Below, in pieces: positions 46,927 through 62,225 of a stretch of 64,000 nucleotides of DNA. Each line of letters starts with the position of its first letter. Position 1 is the first letter of the stretch. The DNA comes from Phragmites australis (Eukaryota; Streptophyta; Magnoliopsida; Poales; Poaceae), in the NCBI RefSeq assembly GCF_958298935.1, contig NC_084925.1, forward strand, positions 10,971,001 to 11,035,000, written 5' to 3'. The translations under genes were made by a program, and so were the position numbers. The notes under the pieces are model-generated. The model had not been told where the DNA came from. It worked only from the letters and a program-made list of their open reading frames with translations, and made no database searches.

Positions 46927-46931
46927 AAGTT

Positions 46932-48732
46932 AAATTTTTGTGTGGATGAAGTTTGAGCCGGAGCCATGCCAAAGCTCCAAAGGCTCAAATTGGAACTGAG
47001 GGCACAGTGACAGTTCAAATGTGGGGATCGTAGGCCAGTTCTTGGACTGCAGCATCTGTTAATATCAATTGGACTGCAGACTTTGGAGGATGACATTAAG
47101 GATGCAGCGGTCACTTTTCCTAACTGTCCCATACCAGCGGCGGATTTTTTTAGGGGGGGGGATGCTTTCCAGTTTCATTTCTTACGGCTAATTAGAAGAC
47201 CTTGATTAGGAAAAGGTACGATGCACACCTGACACCTATGCATATGTTTTCTTTGCTTTACACCAGCTTATATACGAACATATCATAGGTGAGTCAGCAA
47301 AATAACACTACATCTCATTTGATCAGCAACTAATCTTTTTTGCCCGGAAGGAGAGCAAATGATGTTTATCCATCCAGTTGAAACCGTTTTTTTGACTTGT
47401 ACTCTTTCCACAATATGTTTTCTGAGAGAATTTGCGTCACTGCGCCATTGAATGATCACCTAAAGGTGTATCATTACAGCAAGGTTCACTACTGAAGCAA
47501 TCTCCGCACTGAATGTTTTGAGTTAGTAATGAAATAAAACAGTTCAGGTGTTCTTATCAAACTGAATTATAAACTACAAGTGCTGAAATACATTGTTATT
47601 CTCCAGCGACGGTTGTAAGGACTGAGGGTTGAAAGTATGCAGCATCAGTAGTGCATCTACAAACTAGGGAAAAGATATGAAAATATGCTATTATAACACA
47701 AGGTCTAGTGTAAGCTGAGGAATATGGTCATCCCACCAAAATCCATAAGATGATCTCACGATAGGACTCAAATCCAAACGACGGTATGGCTCATAACAGG
47801 ACTCACAATAGGAATATGGCCGGATTTTGGGAAGATGTGAAGCTCGGCCTTCCTCAATGGAAGAAAGAGAAAGAGCAAGTGACGGAAGGGCTGGACGTTG
47901 AAGATGGGGAACGAGGAGAAATTTGGCTCGCTTTGGCTGTGGCCGTGAGGTACGATCTCTCGAGCCAAGTCAATCGAATAGAAGTCGAGTCGAATCACGA
48001 GCTGCAAGCTTTTCTTGAGATCTCGGAGCTCTTTCTTGCTTTATCATTTCTCTCTTTCTCATGGTTAGTTTTTGCATCCTGATAATATACCTTCTCAATG
48101 CGAGAGCTCTTCTTTCTCCTGCGATTTACTTGCTCTAAGCAGCAGCAACGGTTAGATTTGGGAAGTTCAATATCATATTTCATACTACAGCTCTCAATCG
48201 CGAGGTCTCTATTGATTTCTTCGGAACAAATGGAACCCACCGATGGCTGTATTGTTTCCCAGCACACAAGATAACTCGATCCAACTAACCCATTGAACCC
48301 ACCCGACCCGACCCACCAGCAAATCTAGCGCCGTGGCAACCTGTGCAAAACCAACCCAGCCCAAACTGGACAACAAGCCTGTGGGTTTGTTTGCAAACCC
48401 ACTAGAAACCGTGCAACCCGGACCATGTACACCCATACCTAACAGCCTCAGAATTTCAACACCAAAGAGAACAGAGGCGACAAGAATCGCAAACCAGAGA
48501 CGCAGCTGTTAGTGTAAAACTACAAGGAAATTCAACGCCATGAAAGCGGGCATTGGCACAGATCACTGATCAATTTTCCAACGGCAACCAAGTACAAATC
48601 TTAGCATCATACTTTCAGTGATCCTAAAGCATAAGCCGAAAGGATGTTCTTCGGGCAAATAGCAACAATATAGTGATTCCCAAGTCTTGAGTCGACTACA
48701 AAACCCCAGGACTCCTGAAGAGAAGAACTAGA
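46932..48732. other. Intergenic, probable transposon fragments
   Basis: No gene was recognised. Open frames on both strands at 47768-48267 overlap and look like transposon leftovers. The stretch at 48285-48440 (CCCACCCGACCCGACCCACC and GGTATGGGTGTACATGG on the complement) resembles a short hAT-type fragment, but no target duplication was found. The last part includes the 3' UTR of the eL43 gene. Confidence 0.45.
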
Positions 48733-51375
<2,643 letters not shown>

Positions 51376-51456
51376 CTCGGCGACGGGTAGGAGGCGTCCG
51401 CGGCGGCGCAGGTGCGGTGAGGGCTCGAGCAGGAGGCGCGCGATAGAGAGAGAGGG

Positions 51457-51607
51457 GTTATATAGTGGCCGGGCTAGGGTTTCGCAGATGCATGGACCGG
51501 GCCCCTTGAGCTCGTATTTCTGGGCCTTCCTCTAATAGCCTTCAATCTTCTCATTTGGCCTAGGCCTTGGTCCCTCAAATCGGCCCATTTTGTAGTCATC
51601 TTGGGCT
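51457..51607 (-). promoter_or_regulatory. eL43 promoter: TATA, telo-box and site II motifs
   Basis: On the minus strand CTATATAACC (51466-51457) fits a TATA box about 85 bp before the ATG. A telo-box AAACCCTAG (51482-51474) lies just upstream of it. TGGGCC/TGGGCT (site II, TCP-type) words lie at 51521-51526, 51582-51587 and 51602-51607. Telo-box plus site II is the usual combination in plant ribosomal protein promoters. Confidence 0.7.
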
Positions 51608-51687
51608 ACATCTGCGTGTTGCACTCCACGCTCATTTTTTCCTGCTCCTCTCTCCATTTTTTATTTTTTATTTTAGCATTATAGGCA

Positions 51688-52149
51688 GCCGTTTGAGAAA
51701 ATAGCAACTGTAGGTGTATATTGCCCAAATTTTAAGAAATGAAAGTGTTGCCCTTACAACAGATGACATGTTAAAAAAAATAGACAGCATTCTAGTACTC
51801 TCAAAATTCAAAACACTATGTAAATAATCATAAAATTTTTGAAAATAATATAATATAGAGGATGCTATCATCTAGCTTAAAAAAATTATCTCAAAAAGTT
51901 ACTTATACAATGAGAAAAAAGGACAAAGTTTAGAGATCCTGAAATTTGGACGTATGTCATTTTTGTTTCTTATTGTATAAATAATTTTTTAAGTTAAAAT
52001 TTTTGTGAGAGCTAGATAGTAGCATTATCTACACCATAATTGTTTTCAGAATTTTTTCATGACCATAATATTGTATTTTTATTAGGTTTATTTTTAAATC
52101 ATGTCACCCGTTAAAAAAACGGCTATTCGTACTATTTTTTCAAACGAGC
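51688..52149. mobile_element. Hairpin-forming MITE, about 460 bp
   Basis: The ends GCCGTTTGAGAAAATAG and the complement of CTATTTTTTCAAACGAGC are inverted repeats, and most of the interior pairs with itself (for example ACTTATACAATGAGAAA with TTTCTTATTGTATAAATAA near 51902 and 51969). There is no coding capacity. A target duplication was not identified, so the superfamily is open. Confidence 0.7.
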
Positions 52150-53706
52150 ACTTAAATTACTAAAAAAATTGAAAATATAAAAATTCCTCTCTCCCCCGTC
52201 GCCTCCCCATGGCGGCATGACCCCATCGCCCCCCTTCTCTTCTCTTGCCCCCATCCACCTCGGCAACTCAGCAGCGCTTGCGAGGCGGCAGCCCTCGCCG
52301 GTCTCGCTCAGCCCATGATAGAGGTGGCCACCATCCAAGCTCTTCCGCTGCGGCGGTCCTCTTCCCCGTAGCGGCCGTGGCAGCTCCAAAGAAGATGCAA
52401 GAGGCCGTATATTTTTTGTCCCCTCTCAGTTGAACCCGTTGGACATATCAAAAAGTTTATTAGCTGATGCACGAGGCAAAATGGCAAGAATAACCTAGTT
52501 CGGGCAAGCACAATGACAAGTAGAATAAATCATGCATGGATAAACTCTAGTAGCAGACGGTTGCAATCACTATAGGGTATCACCACAAAGTCTAGAATAT
52601 GCTGTAGCGACCAAAAAGGCTGGTGTAAGATGAACAGATTACATCGCATATGGAGCAGCTACACAGACAGAAAAAAGATGGTGCTCTATTTGATGTAAAT
52701 GAATACTTGCAGTTGCACATGATTCATATGTAAAGCGTAGTAAGCAGGGTAACAGGTGTATAAAACACGGTTGTTCTGTTAGAAAATGCACATCAGGGGC
52801 AAGCAAATGGGAGTGCTAGGTGAAGAAAGAGCTGGGGCTAAACTCTACCTTGTGTGTTTTGTTTTCATACCCAGGGGGTTGTTTTCAACGACCACACGAC
52901 ACGCAGGTGATGCAATACGTGAAAAGGCAACATACAGTTTGCTCATGAGACACCAACTTTGTTGAGTGTTTGTCCGTGGCTCTTGTTTATCGTCAATTAG
53001 TCACGGAAGGTGGTGGTATTGCCTTCCTTTTTTTCTGATGAGACGAAATGATTGCCTTCCATGCTTTGTTGGTTCTTTCTGAATTTGTGAACGTTGCGAG
53101 GTGGGGCAGAATAGAGGCTTCCTATATGCAGGTTGATCGACCGGGGTTCCCAGATTGGAAGCGGTAAAGCCGCGATCTTTTTTTCCTAATACTTGTAATT
53201 AATTCACCTTTATATAGAATTATGATTTCCTAAGCCGCGATCTTTCCTGAACGAATGGGCCTGCAGGAGTCGTCAGCTGGTGCTCATCCAGCTGGGCTCA
53301 GACCCTTCCTCTCAAAAAATATGGCTGGGTTTGGACCCCCCCAGTTCCAGAATCTGCACAGCAGTGTCTCAACAATTCAGACAGGTTTGGACGACACTGA
53401 AACTTGTATTGCAAGGCTTCCACAATCCACAGATACACCAAGAAGTAGAGGTAGCTCGAGGCAGCAAAATTACATCACACGGGACACTCCAACACCCTTC
53501 CTTCTTACAGAATAACTAGAGGCAGGTTAGGAGGCAGAGCTACGGCCAACAGGCAGGCACGCACGCAATAAGGCGCGGCACCATGCAAAAACTAAGCTTC
53601 CGAAGAGAACAGGATGGACATTCCAAGACGATCTGGAATTCCACAAGTCGATCCATCAACTCGCCTGACAGCCACCATCACCAAGAGCTCGGTTCAGTTC
53701 CAGCCC
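52150..53706. other. Intergenic, no gene seen
   Basis: GC-rich sequence at 52190-52400 has overlapping open frames on both strands, probably compositional. A 14-bp direct repeat flanking 51 bp lies at 53167-53245. The last part is probably 3' UTR of the DUF3133 gene. Confidence 0.5.
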
Positions 53707-56700
53707 TCACTGGATGATTCTTGGGACTCGCATGCCGAACCCGCGTTTCATCTTCTCCACCCTGTTTCCGACAACAGATTGTGGTTACAGCTTTCGAGTG
53801 ATGAGAGATGAGTTCAGAATGCAAATATCTTGGAAACTAAACACGTAGAACTGAATACGCTGAAGACGACGGTAGTATGTGCATTAATCAGACCGGGCTA
53901 AGAAGAAAGATCTCACCACGTTATAGAAACTTGGCCTTGAATAGAACTAAGCTCTTTGAACTATTCGTAGCTTGACTTTTTTTTACCAAAAAAAATACAG
54001 ATCTGTAGCATCTAAAGAAATTTACCAGTTATACTAAAGAGTTGGTTTGACGGCCAGCATAATTCATAGCATGCAAGAGATATAACACCGTCAATCATCC
54101 ATCAAAATTTTAGTTCAAACAAGTAGCGATATCCAGGAATCCCTCCCTATACATGCCTATCTCGATCCTATATGATCTAAGAAAGGCCTTTCTCAAAGAG
54201 CAATCAGTTGGGTATGAGTAATGATGCTACGCAAGAGAATTGAACATTGCTCGTCAGGTGGGGGGGGGGGGGGCTCCAGAATAAAGGAACCGGAATAATT
54301 TGAAGTTGTTTTGAGTTACTTACGTTGGTGCAAGTTTGCCGAGGCAATACAGCTCTTCGCCAGATACTTCGTCGGATACTTTACCAGAAATCTCAACTCT
54401 GTATGATCTACCAGGAGAATCTGGCAGTCCTCGACCCACAAGTAAATCCAAGTCCTTCTGGTGAAGTTCTCTCCCGTTGATGAATACACCAGTATTTCCA
54501 CCACCACAGTTCTTGGGCATAGGATAATTAAATTCCGGAATATATGGCTGCACCACAAAGAGCCAGATAAAAGCTTTGGTTAGGATATGACTAGGGTACA
54601 ACAACACACCAAGTCAAGTACAAGCTCACTTACGGGTATCATGCCGAGGCAGGACTGTCCCATAAGACCCCAGAATCCGGCACGGTAGTCATACCTACAG
54701 GATATAAGAACAAAATGTCAAGTGCCATTGTCGCTCAACTTTATATTTTAGAAAGAACTACAATCAGTAATGAAACCTAATAGTCAAATGCATACAGAAG
54801 GTGCAATTATACCAGTATTTGCCTGGATAGATTGGCCCAGCTATCTTCTCAGCCTTCCTGACGGCACGATCCGAGATGGGATAGCCATTGATGAAAACCT
54901 TAGCTCTGCCATTGCCCATTCCACTGTTAATTTTAAAGCTCTTCTTTATCAGGTTGGAGAAAAAAGTATCACCCGATTTTGTGGCCCTCAAGTGGTCAAT
55001 ATGTTGTGCCGCATCACCTGGATCTTGACTGTAGTCAGGATCATCATACTCATCATCTGACAAGTCTAACACGCTCGCTACAGGTACGTCTTTCACCGTG
55101 TTTGGCTTGAAACTTTCAGTTAACACACCCTTTTCGTGTTCAGACCGGATACTTCTGCCCCCTTTGCCTGACCCATCAACCACCCTCTCTGATGGAGAAT
55201 ATCCAAAATGATCGCGAAGAGGTAAACTTGGAACACGGGTAACCACTTCAGCATCAGGAGGAAGGTCCCTAGACCCAGAGGAGTGCTTCTGTGAATTAGA
55301 TCTTGCTGGGCTATTATCATCCTCAGAAATGCTGGAAGATGATGATACGCTTTGCATTTTGTCTGCTTCACTTGAATTTGAGGGTAGATCTTTTTCTTGA
55401 GAGCAATGACTGCCTACAGAAAAACTATAAGATGGAAGAAGTCTCTCATCAGCAGTGTGACCATTGCTTCCATGGCCATTATTGGAGCAATTTTTACTTC
55501 CAGGTGATAAGTGTGAAACTGGTGTAGGTGCTGAAACATCAAGCCTGCTTCCATCAAGTCTGACCACAATTGCATGTGAGCATGACCCACAACGTAACTT
55601 GTACTCGTCTTTCCCCAGCAAGAGAGACTTCTTGGGAAGCTGCAGCACTTCATAGCAGTTGTAGCATATGGTAAATGGGGCACCATTTGCAATTGATTCA
55701 CAAGTTTGTGCAGGTTTTTTACTCAGGGTGGCTCTCATGTGATTGCGTCGCATCAAAGCATTTATACCTCTGGAATTATAATTCTGTGCACCAAACATCA
55801 CTGGAACTTCTACAGGGTACAAGCTAGGATTGTTCATAAGATATGGTGCCCTCCGATGGTTTAAACCCAGTGGAGCCCCATGAACAGGTAAGAACTCACG
55901 GTGGTAACAATGTAGGCAAGAGCAAGCAGGCTGATGGTAGAAGCCTTCATGGTGATAAGAGATAAGAGGATCAGGATCATACTGTCCTTGGAAATAATTA
56001 TCAAAGTTTCGCCATGGACATGGACCATCAGGATAGCTAGGAGCCCCAATGTGTGCGACAGGTTCACCATATCCATGAAGATCTTGCTGTGCAGGCACTG
56101 AAGGATAAGCATGAGGAAGAACAGGTGTCTGCCCATTCAAGGATGGTGAGCGCTGAGAACCATTCCGTTGCAACTGAGGTGAACCATACCGCAGTCGACT
56201 CAGACGCTCATGAGGATTATGCAAATTATTTGTGGAAGTACTTCCATTTGGCTTGTCAGCGATCTTGCAGGATCTCTGCACCTGGTCCCTCAACTTATCA
56301 AGCATCCACAAAAGCTCAGAACGGTCTTTCTCAAGGCCACTGACTCTGTTAGGACCGTCAGAATTCCTCCTGTCAGCATGCTCACCGTTGGCATGTCTGA
56401 ATACCGGCTTCATATGATACTCAGATGGGCCTTCTCCAGGGTAAGCATTAGGGGGAATGCTGTTAACCACAGACCTCGGAGATCTGTCTCTTACCCTCAT
56501 TGGCTGCTTTGCTGCTCCTTTCTCTTCATGACGAATGCGCCGGTATTTTGCCTCCCGGACTTCCCTACTGTCATCTCTAAGTGCAGGTTCAATCTTCACT
56601 GCACTTGGTGTGGTTGTAGTTTGGTTATCATCAAAACTGAATCCAGATTGGCTGTGTGCAGCTGCCATTCTGTTGGGTACAAATCTCTCCTCTGGCCTAG

Positions 56701-58536
56701 CTTCTGCTTTTTTGGCTTCTGCTTCTCGGACAGCACAACTAGCTTCAGATGCTACTCCTTTCTTATCTGGCAAACTCTCCAGCACTTCAAGGTACTTTAC
56801 ATGTTCACCGTCAGACTTCTCTGAATTAGTATCAGATGCTGAGTTCTTCCTTGCTGCAAAATTGTTCAGGGGAAAAATGTGATTTGTAGTGTCACCAAAC
56901 ATAACGCGAAATTTAGCTAATCAAGAAAATAATGGAAGACTCGCAAAGAGCAAGTCTTAAAAAAATAATTCTTGTCTAACACCGCTGCATCTTAAGTTCG
57001 CATTTGCCCAACAGCTAACGCAGATAAGCACAAGTACAGAAGCAATGTACTTGGCATCCTTAAACTAATGGCAAATGATAACAGGCAAATTGAATAGAGA
57101 ATACTGAACCACAAGTGAACTATTTCAAATAATTGGGTCCAATTATTTTCATATTTCTAAACGGCTCAAGACTCACTCAAACAATAATTGGACCGTCCAG
57201 CAGCACTGGTGCCAGCCATTTATTCTGTTGTAAGAAAAATGTGAGGTGACGTTTAAGAAATAAATATGCAAAACGATCTTAGGGATGACTACGAAAATTC
57301 AATGGGTTTCAGCCTTTCCAATTTGAGAACCACAACAACCTTGGCGACTTCCCAGAACTGATTATTAATTTATCTCCAACAAAAATATATGTGTTCTGAG
57401 TCAAAAGAAAAAACACAATCAACGTGTTTAAACAAGGTCAAGAAAAAATTCCTGATGTTTAGAGTCCACAGAATATTCAAACCAACATTAAACCTTCTTA
57501 TTCCGACCCACCAAAAATTAACCAGTCAGAAACTTAAATCCAGGGAGATATCCCACACGCTCTGAACCTTTCTAATTTCATTAAGTACAAAAAAAAAAGA
57601 GGAGGAAGAGGATATATTCCCCACGAGTTCCAGGGATTCGGGTACTGAAACTTTGACGGCAGGCTCTGAAGATAAATTTGGCTGCAAAAATCAAGGTTTG
57701 CCACGAATTTACTGCAAAAATGAGTTGGAGTTCACCCAAAAGGGAAGATTTTCCGTTGTAAGTTTCTCGTCACAACAAGTCAGGAAGGAATGAGGACAAA
57801 TCCGCGCGAAGTTACGAAAGAAGCAAAGGAAGAAATAATACATTTGACGAACTGGGAGAAGCAACGGGAAAAAAGCAAAGCAGATTGCCCAAATAATTTC
57901 TTCATAAAGAAATAACCAAATAATAAAAGCTAAAGAAAACAACTAAAAGGTGGAATCTTTAGAGACTCGAAATAAGACGAAATGAGCTGGTCATATCCGC
58001 GTCCCAGGAAACCGCCCAACCCAGCAGCAGCAGTCCCCACGAACCCATTTCACAAATTAACAATGTCTTTTGTAAGAAAAATTAACGAGAGAACCCGCTC
58101 CTTCGATTGATGATTTAACGATTAGTCGGAAAACTTGCTGATTAACGACACAAGCAGACGAAATGACCAAGGAAAAATGAAAAAAAAACAGAGATAAATA
58201 CGCCTAATAAGAACAGAGCAGAATAGGATACGGCAGGTAAATACAAGCAAAAAGAGAAGGAAATCCATTCTTGTGATAATGCTATCGCAGATGAAACGGA
58301 TAGAGAAAAATAATAAAGATGACGATGCCCAATAAGAACAGAACGGAGTAATTGCAAAGCGACAGGGGAGGATGGGCAAAGGAGAGACCTTGGAGGGTGG
58401 CACCGCACCCGCCGCAGACGTAAACGGAGTAATTGGGCAGCTCCGGCAGGAGCTTGTCACACTTGGGGCACCGCACCACCCGTATCTGCGGCGCCCGCTG
58501 CGCCGGAGCCGGGGCCGCCGAGCCCTCCCCCTCCAT
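53707..58536 (-). CDS. EDR4/DUF3133-type zinc-ribbon protein, 842 aa
   Basis: Family member EDR4 in Arabidopsis restrains salicylate-dependent defence against powdery mildew; the role here is inferred. Exons (minus strand) are 58536-58389, 56853-54813, 54694-54634, 54547-54324 and 53761-53707, all GT-AG and in phase, with TGA at 53707. The ATG at 58536 gives MEGEGSAAPAPAQRAP; upstream GTG/TTG codons are less likely. The N-terminal zinc ribbon has cysteines 23, 26, 41 and 44 (CPKC, CGGC). The DUF3133 ribbon has cysteines 446, 449, 471 and 474 (CYNC, CGSC). The long middle is low-complexity, Ser/Pro/His-rich. The C-terminus (about 690-842) is a conserved domain with VFINGYPISDR, GKYWYDYRAGFWG and VFINGRELHQKDLDLL, also seen in relatives sometimes named extra-large G-protein-like. 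The first intron is 1.5 kb. Confidence 0.92.
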
Positions 58537-59274
58537 GCACAATGCCACCGACTCCTGAGCACCACGCCCTCCCTCCTGCTCTCTTCCCCCAAGTCACTCA
58601 CAGCAGCAACCACCACCTCCTCATCAAAGAGAAGCAGGCCGGAGACAAGCACCTCCGGCTCCTGGACAAGAGAACCAGACCAACTCGACAGGGGTAGAGG
58701 AGCAATGCGCAGGGACGCCACGGCCAAGCCCGCCAAGAAGGAAGGCAAGAAGCCTGGAGCAAGATGCCAAGAACAGCCGGGAAGGAAACACCAGGAACGG
58801 CCGTGCGCGCACAACAACCACAATGCGACGCTAAGACGGAGAACAAGAGAGGCAGAGGAAGAAGAGGCCGAGGCGACCGTCTTCCGTGCCTCTTTTCTCT
58901 CTCGGCTTTGCCCGGGCTCAGCAGAGCAAAGCAAAGCTCTCCTGGCCCTGCGACTGCATTGGGTTTCGCCAACTTTCGCCACCTTTTGTTTTTGCCTCTC
59001 TCTCTCTCTCTCGTGTCTGCCTGTGTGCGAGTCGCCGAGGGAAGGCAGAGCGTTGGAAAAAATAAAGAGCGGGGGTACGGAGTAAAATGTTTGTTTAAGG
59101 AAAGGATGAAGAGTGCTGATGAACCACAGTCACACGGTACTTGTAGCTCAGCTCAGAGCTTGGCTGCTTGCGTAAATTGTTACCGGCGGTACAGCAGCAT
59201 ATCTTGGTGCCCTCCCTCCTAGCGTCGCACCACCTGCAAAGTGGAATTTTGGTCCCGGTGGTTCCTTTTCTATA
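58537..59274 (-). promoter_or_regulatory. Upstream region of the DUF3133 gene, with (GA)n leader
   Basis: The 5' leader is GC-rich. A CT run at 58996-59012 is a GA run on the transcribed strand. No clear TATA box was identified. Open frames here (for example 58372-59085 on the + strand) are compositional and overlap exon 1. Confidence 0.45.
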
Positions 59275-60935
59275 CCAAGACATCTTTTATTTGCAAGAAT
59301 TTTACTAGAATATGATAGAAATCCTTTAAATTTTTGGCTTGCTTTGAATATTGGGGCAATATCGGTATCAAGTCCTTTTGTGTTCATTTCATTCCCAAGA
59401 GAGAGGAAAGGAGATGTATCTTTGTTACTATGTTGGAACTAATTGAAGATCGTTTCGAAAAGAAATTGAGTAGTTTGAAGGTCAAATATCTATTCTACGA
59501 GGGAAGGATAGGACTGATTAATTTTGCTCTTTAACAGTCTAGCTATGTTTATATTATTCTTTTTCGAAGTACCGAAAGGGGTTTTAAAAATTAGACTATT
59601 GTCGCTTTAGGTTCTTCTGGCAATGGGATGATCATAAGAAAAAGTATAGATTACTTAAATGAAATATTCTGTGTAGGTCAAAGGATCAAGGAGGCTTAGG
59701 AATTCAAAATAAATATCTACTAAGTAAATGATTATTCACACCAATAAATGCGGATGGGCAATGGCAACAATTGTTTAGAAAGAAATATCTATGCAATAAA
59801 ATGATAACTTAAGTGGAGAAAAACCAGGTGATTCACAATTTTGGACTGATTTATTGAATATCAAATATATGTTCCTTTTTTATAGGAATTTTAGATTACA
59901 TAATGATATATATATCCGGTTTTGCAAGATAAATGGTTAGATTCTTTCACTTTAAGTGAGCAATTTCCCACCTTATATAATGTTGTTATCACAAAAAATT
60001 GTTAGTGTGGCTGCTATCCTTAGCTATAAACCGACTAATGTTTCCTTTCGCCGATACTTAGTGGGTAATAGATTAGAAGCATGGAATCGTTTGATAGGTA
60101 TGATTGGAAATATTGAGCTAGATGATGAAACAAATAGTTTTAACTGGTCTTTACACCAGAGTGGACTTTTTTGGGTACAAACAGTGTACAAGGCTATACT
60201 AACATTACACTAAACAAGATTGCTATGGAGCTTGCGCCTTCCTCTAAAGATTAAGATCTTTCTATGGTTTTTTCTTAGGGAGATCATTTTTACAAAGGAC
60301 AATTTAATCAAGAGAAATTGGCATGGAAATAAAAGATGTTGTTTTTTAATTGCAATGAGAATACATCTTTTCTTTGATTGTTCTTTTGCAAAGTCTATAT
60401 GGAGAATTGTTCAAGTTTCTTTTGGTCTACAACCTCCAACCAATACTACTAACATGTTCAGAACTTAGCTTGGGGAACAGAGAAAGGGATAAAGAAACAA
60501 ATTTTGGTTGGAGCTACTGCTCTTTGCTAGTCTATATGGATCAGCTAAAATGAATTGGTGTTTGATAAGGTACCGAAAACATACTCTCATGCAGGTCATA
60601 TATAGAAGCACATACTAGATACGACTATGGGCACTTCTCCAGAAACAGGAAGACCGAGACTGAGCTTGATAAGTTGTTGTTTTGAGACCACCATGATGGA
60701 GATTTTCACCAAGTTTGGGTGGAGGTTTAGTAATAGATTAAATGTTTGAGATGAACGTGTATGTTTGCTTACATTCCCCTTTCCGTCCTATGGTCTATTG
60801 GCTCTTGGGTACACAGATTCAATGCCTGCATTTGAACTTTTGTAATAATGAATGGTCAGATACATAGTTGGATGTAGAGGTCGGGACACTTTCATTTACT
60901 TAATGAAATAAACTCCCTTTATCTAAAAAAACATG
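59275..60935 (+). mobile_element. 5'-truncated LINE (L1-type), decayed
   Basis: The fragment retains the C-terminal part of a plant LINE reverse transcriptase: a VPKGVLK segment near 59568, FWQWDDHKKKYRLLK and the CRSKDQGGLGI motif at about 59615-59700, then YKAILTLH at 60185-60210 and the zf-RVT region (LWSLRLPLKIKIFLWFFLRE at 60222-60280). It is broken by stops and frameshifts. It ends near 60930 with ATCTAAAAAAAC, a short A-rich tail, consistent with 5'-truncated target-primed insertion. The exact left edge and target duplication were not found. Confidence 0.8.
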
Positions 60936-60959
60936 AAGTAGTTAGCAGCCACACTCTAG

Positions 60960-62090
60960 CACTACCACAGAAACCCCAATCGACGACGGCCTATTAGTGC
61001 TGGTCTTGCTAGCACGGGTGGTGATAAAGTATCGCTGCAGTTCCTAACGACCACAGGCCAAAAACTGATGATTCTGTTGGAACCAGTAGTGATACCACAC
61101 ATCACTGTCGATTCATAACACGAACCGACAATAGTACATCATTGCCAGCTCATGGCTAAAACTGGCAGCGATATACACTTTATCGTTATCGGTTGATGCC
61201 ATGAGCCGAAGGTGAGCCGATAATGTACAATAAGACACATTTTGAGAATTGCAAAATTTAGACTAAGAAAATAACTACAAAATAAGTTCTGAATCGCACT
61301 AAGAAATGTATGTACACTAAGAAATATATTATTACACTAACAAATAAGATCATGATCGATTAAAGAAATCCTCCTCAAAGGAGGAGGATGAGTTGTCTTC
61401 CACATCGGCCTCATCCTCCTTCAACCTCGCCGCCAGATGAAGAGATGGCGGAGTGCCCTCCATGAAGTACCTCCAGTCCTCATCGTGTGAGGAGGAGTAC
61501 TTGTCATCGGAGGAGAAGGAACTAGGGTCATCGGAAGAGAATGAGCTATGGTCATCGGAGAAGGCCGCCGCCATTACTGCAATTTAGGAGAGGCCAAAGA
61601 TGGTAGTGGTGGAGGAGGAGAGGCCATGATGATGATGGTGTAGCTAGCTAGGAATGATGATGGCCGATGGAATGAGGAGAATGGGGAGGGCCAACAGCTG
61701 TAAGCCTGTAATAGCCACTCGCAGAAGACAAAGGGTATCGTAGCGATTTAATAATGGTGCGAAAGATGAAGGGGTGCGCAGAAATACCAAGGGAGTAGGT
61801 AAGTTATCACTGACGATTGGAGTTACCCACCTGCATTGACAGATATCACCGCTGGTTGATAAATCAAACTGACAGTGATAGCGGGCACGTGAATCGACGT
61901 GTTGGTCTATCAGTGTCGATTGTTACCTCCAATCAGTAGCAATATCAATACGCCACACACAAAGAATCGAGACATCTATCTATCACTATTGGTTCGTAAC
62001 TTCAACTGGCACAACTACGACCTCTATTTAATCCTCATGCGACTGTTTGTACACCGCAACCCCATGTGAGAATTTACTCTAACAGTAGTG
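60960..62090. mobile_element. Non-autonomous CACTA element, 1.13 kb
   Basis: Begins CACTACCACAGAAAC and ends with AACAGTAGTG, the complement of CACTACTGTT. Subterminal repeats include ATCAGTGTCGATTGTTACC-like and CCAGCTCATGGCTAAAACTGG phrases, similar to 1-622. An exact 3-bp duplication was not seen (TAG and AGT flank it). No transposase is present. A minus-strand 74-codon frame at 61350-61574 has repeated SSFSSDD units. Confidence 0.7.
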
Positions 62091-62225
62091 AGTGCAGAGT
62101 TCTTTGTTCTTCCTTAGTGAGTGTTGACGTGGCCCTCCACGACACAGACACCACCACGCCTCCCCGTCCAACTCTGTCTCCAAGCCCTGCGCTGTCATCA
62201 GCCTTCACGACATCGACGTTGCTAC
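62091..62225. other. Short intergenic stretch
   Basis: Nothing recognised between the CACTA element and the LTR. Confidence 0.4.

Noticed and set aside
52132..52511. Possible GC-rich gene on either strand
   Set aside because: Frames on both strands are equally open and no splice or domain support exists.
58122..59222. Long overlapping frames on both strands around exon 1 of the DUF3133 gene
   Set aside because: They overlap each other and the real exon, are rich in Arg/Ser/Pro from GC content, and lack domains.
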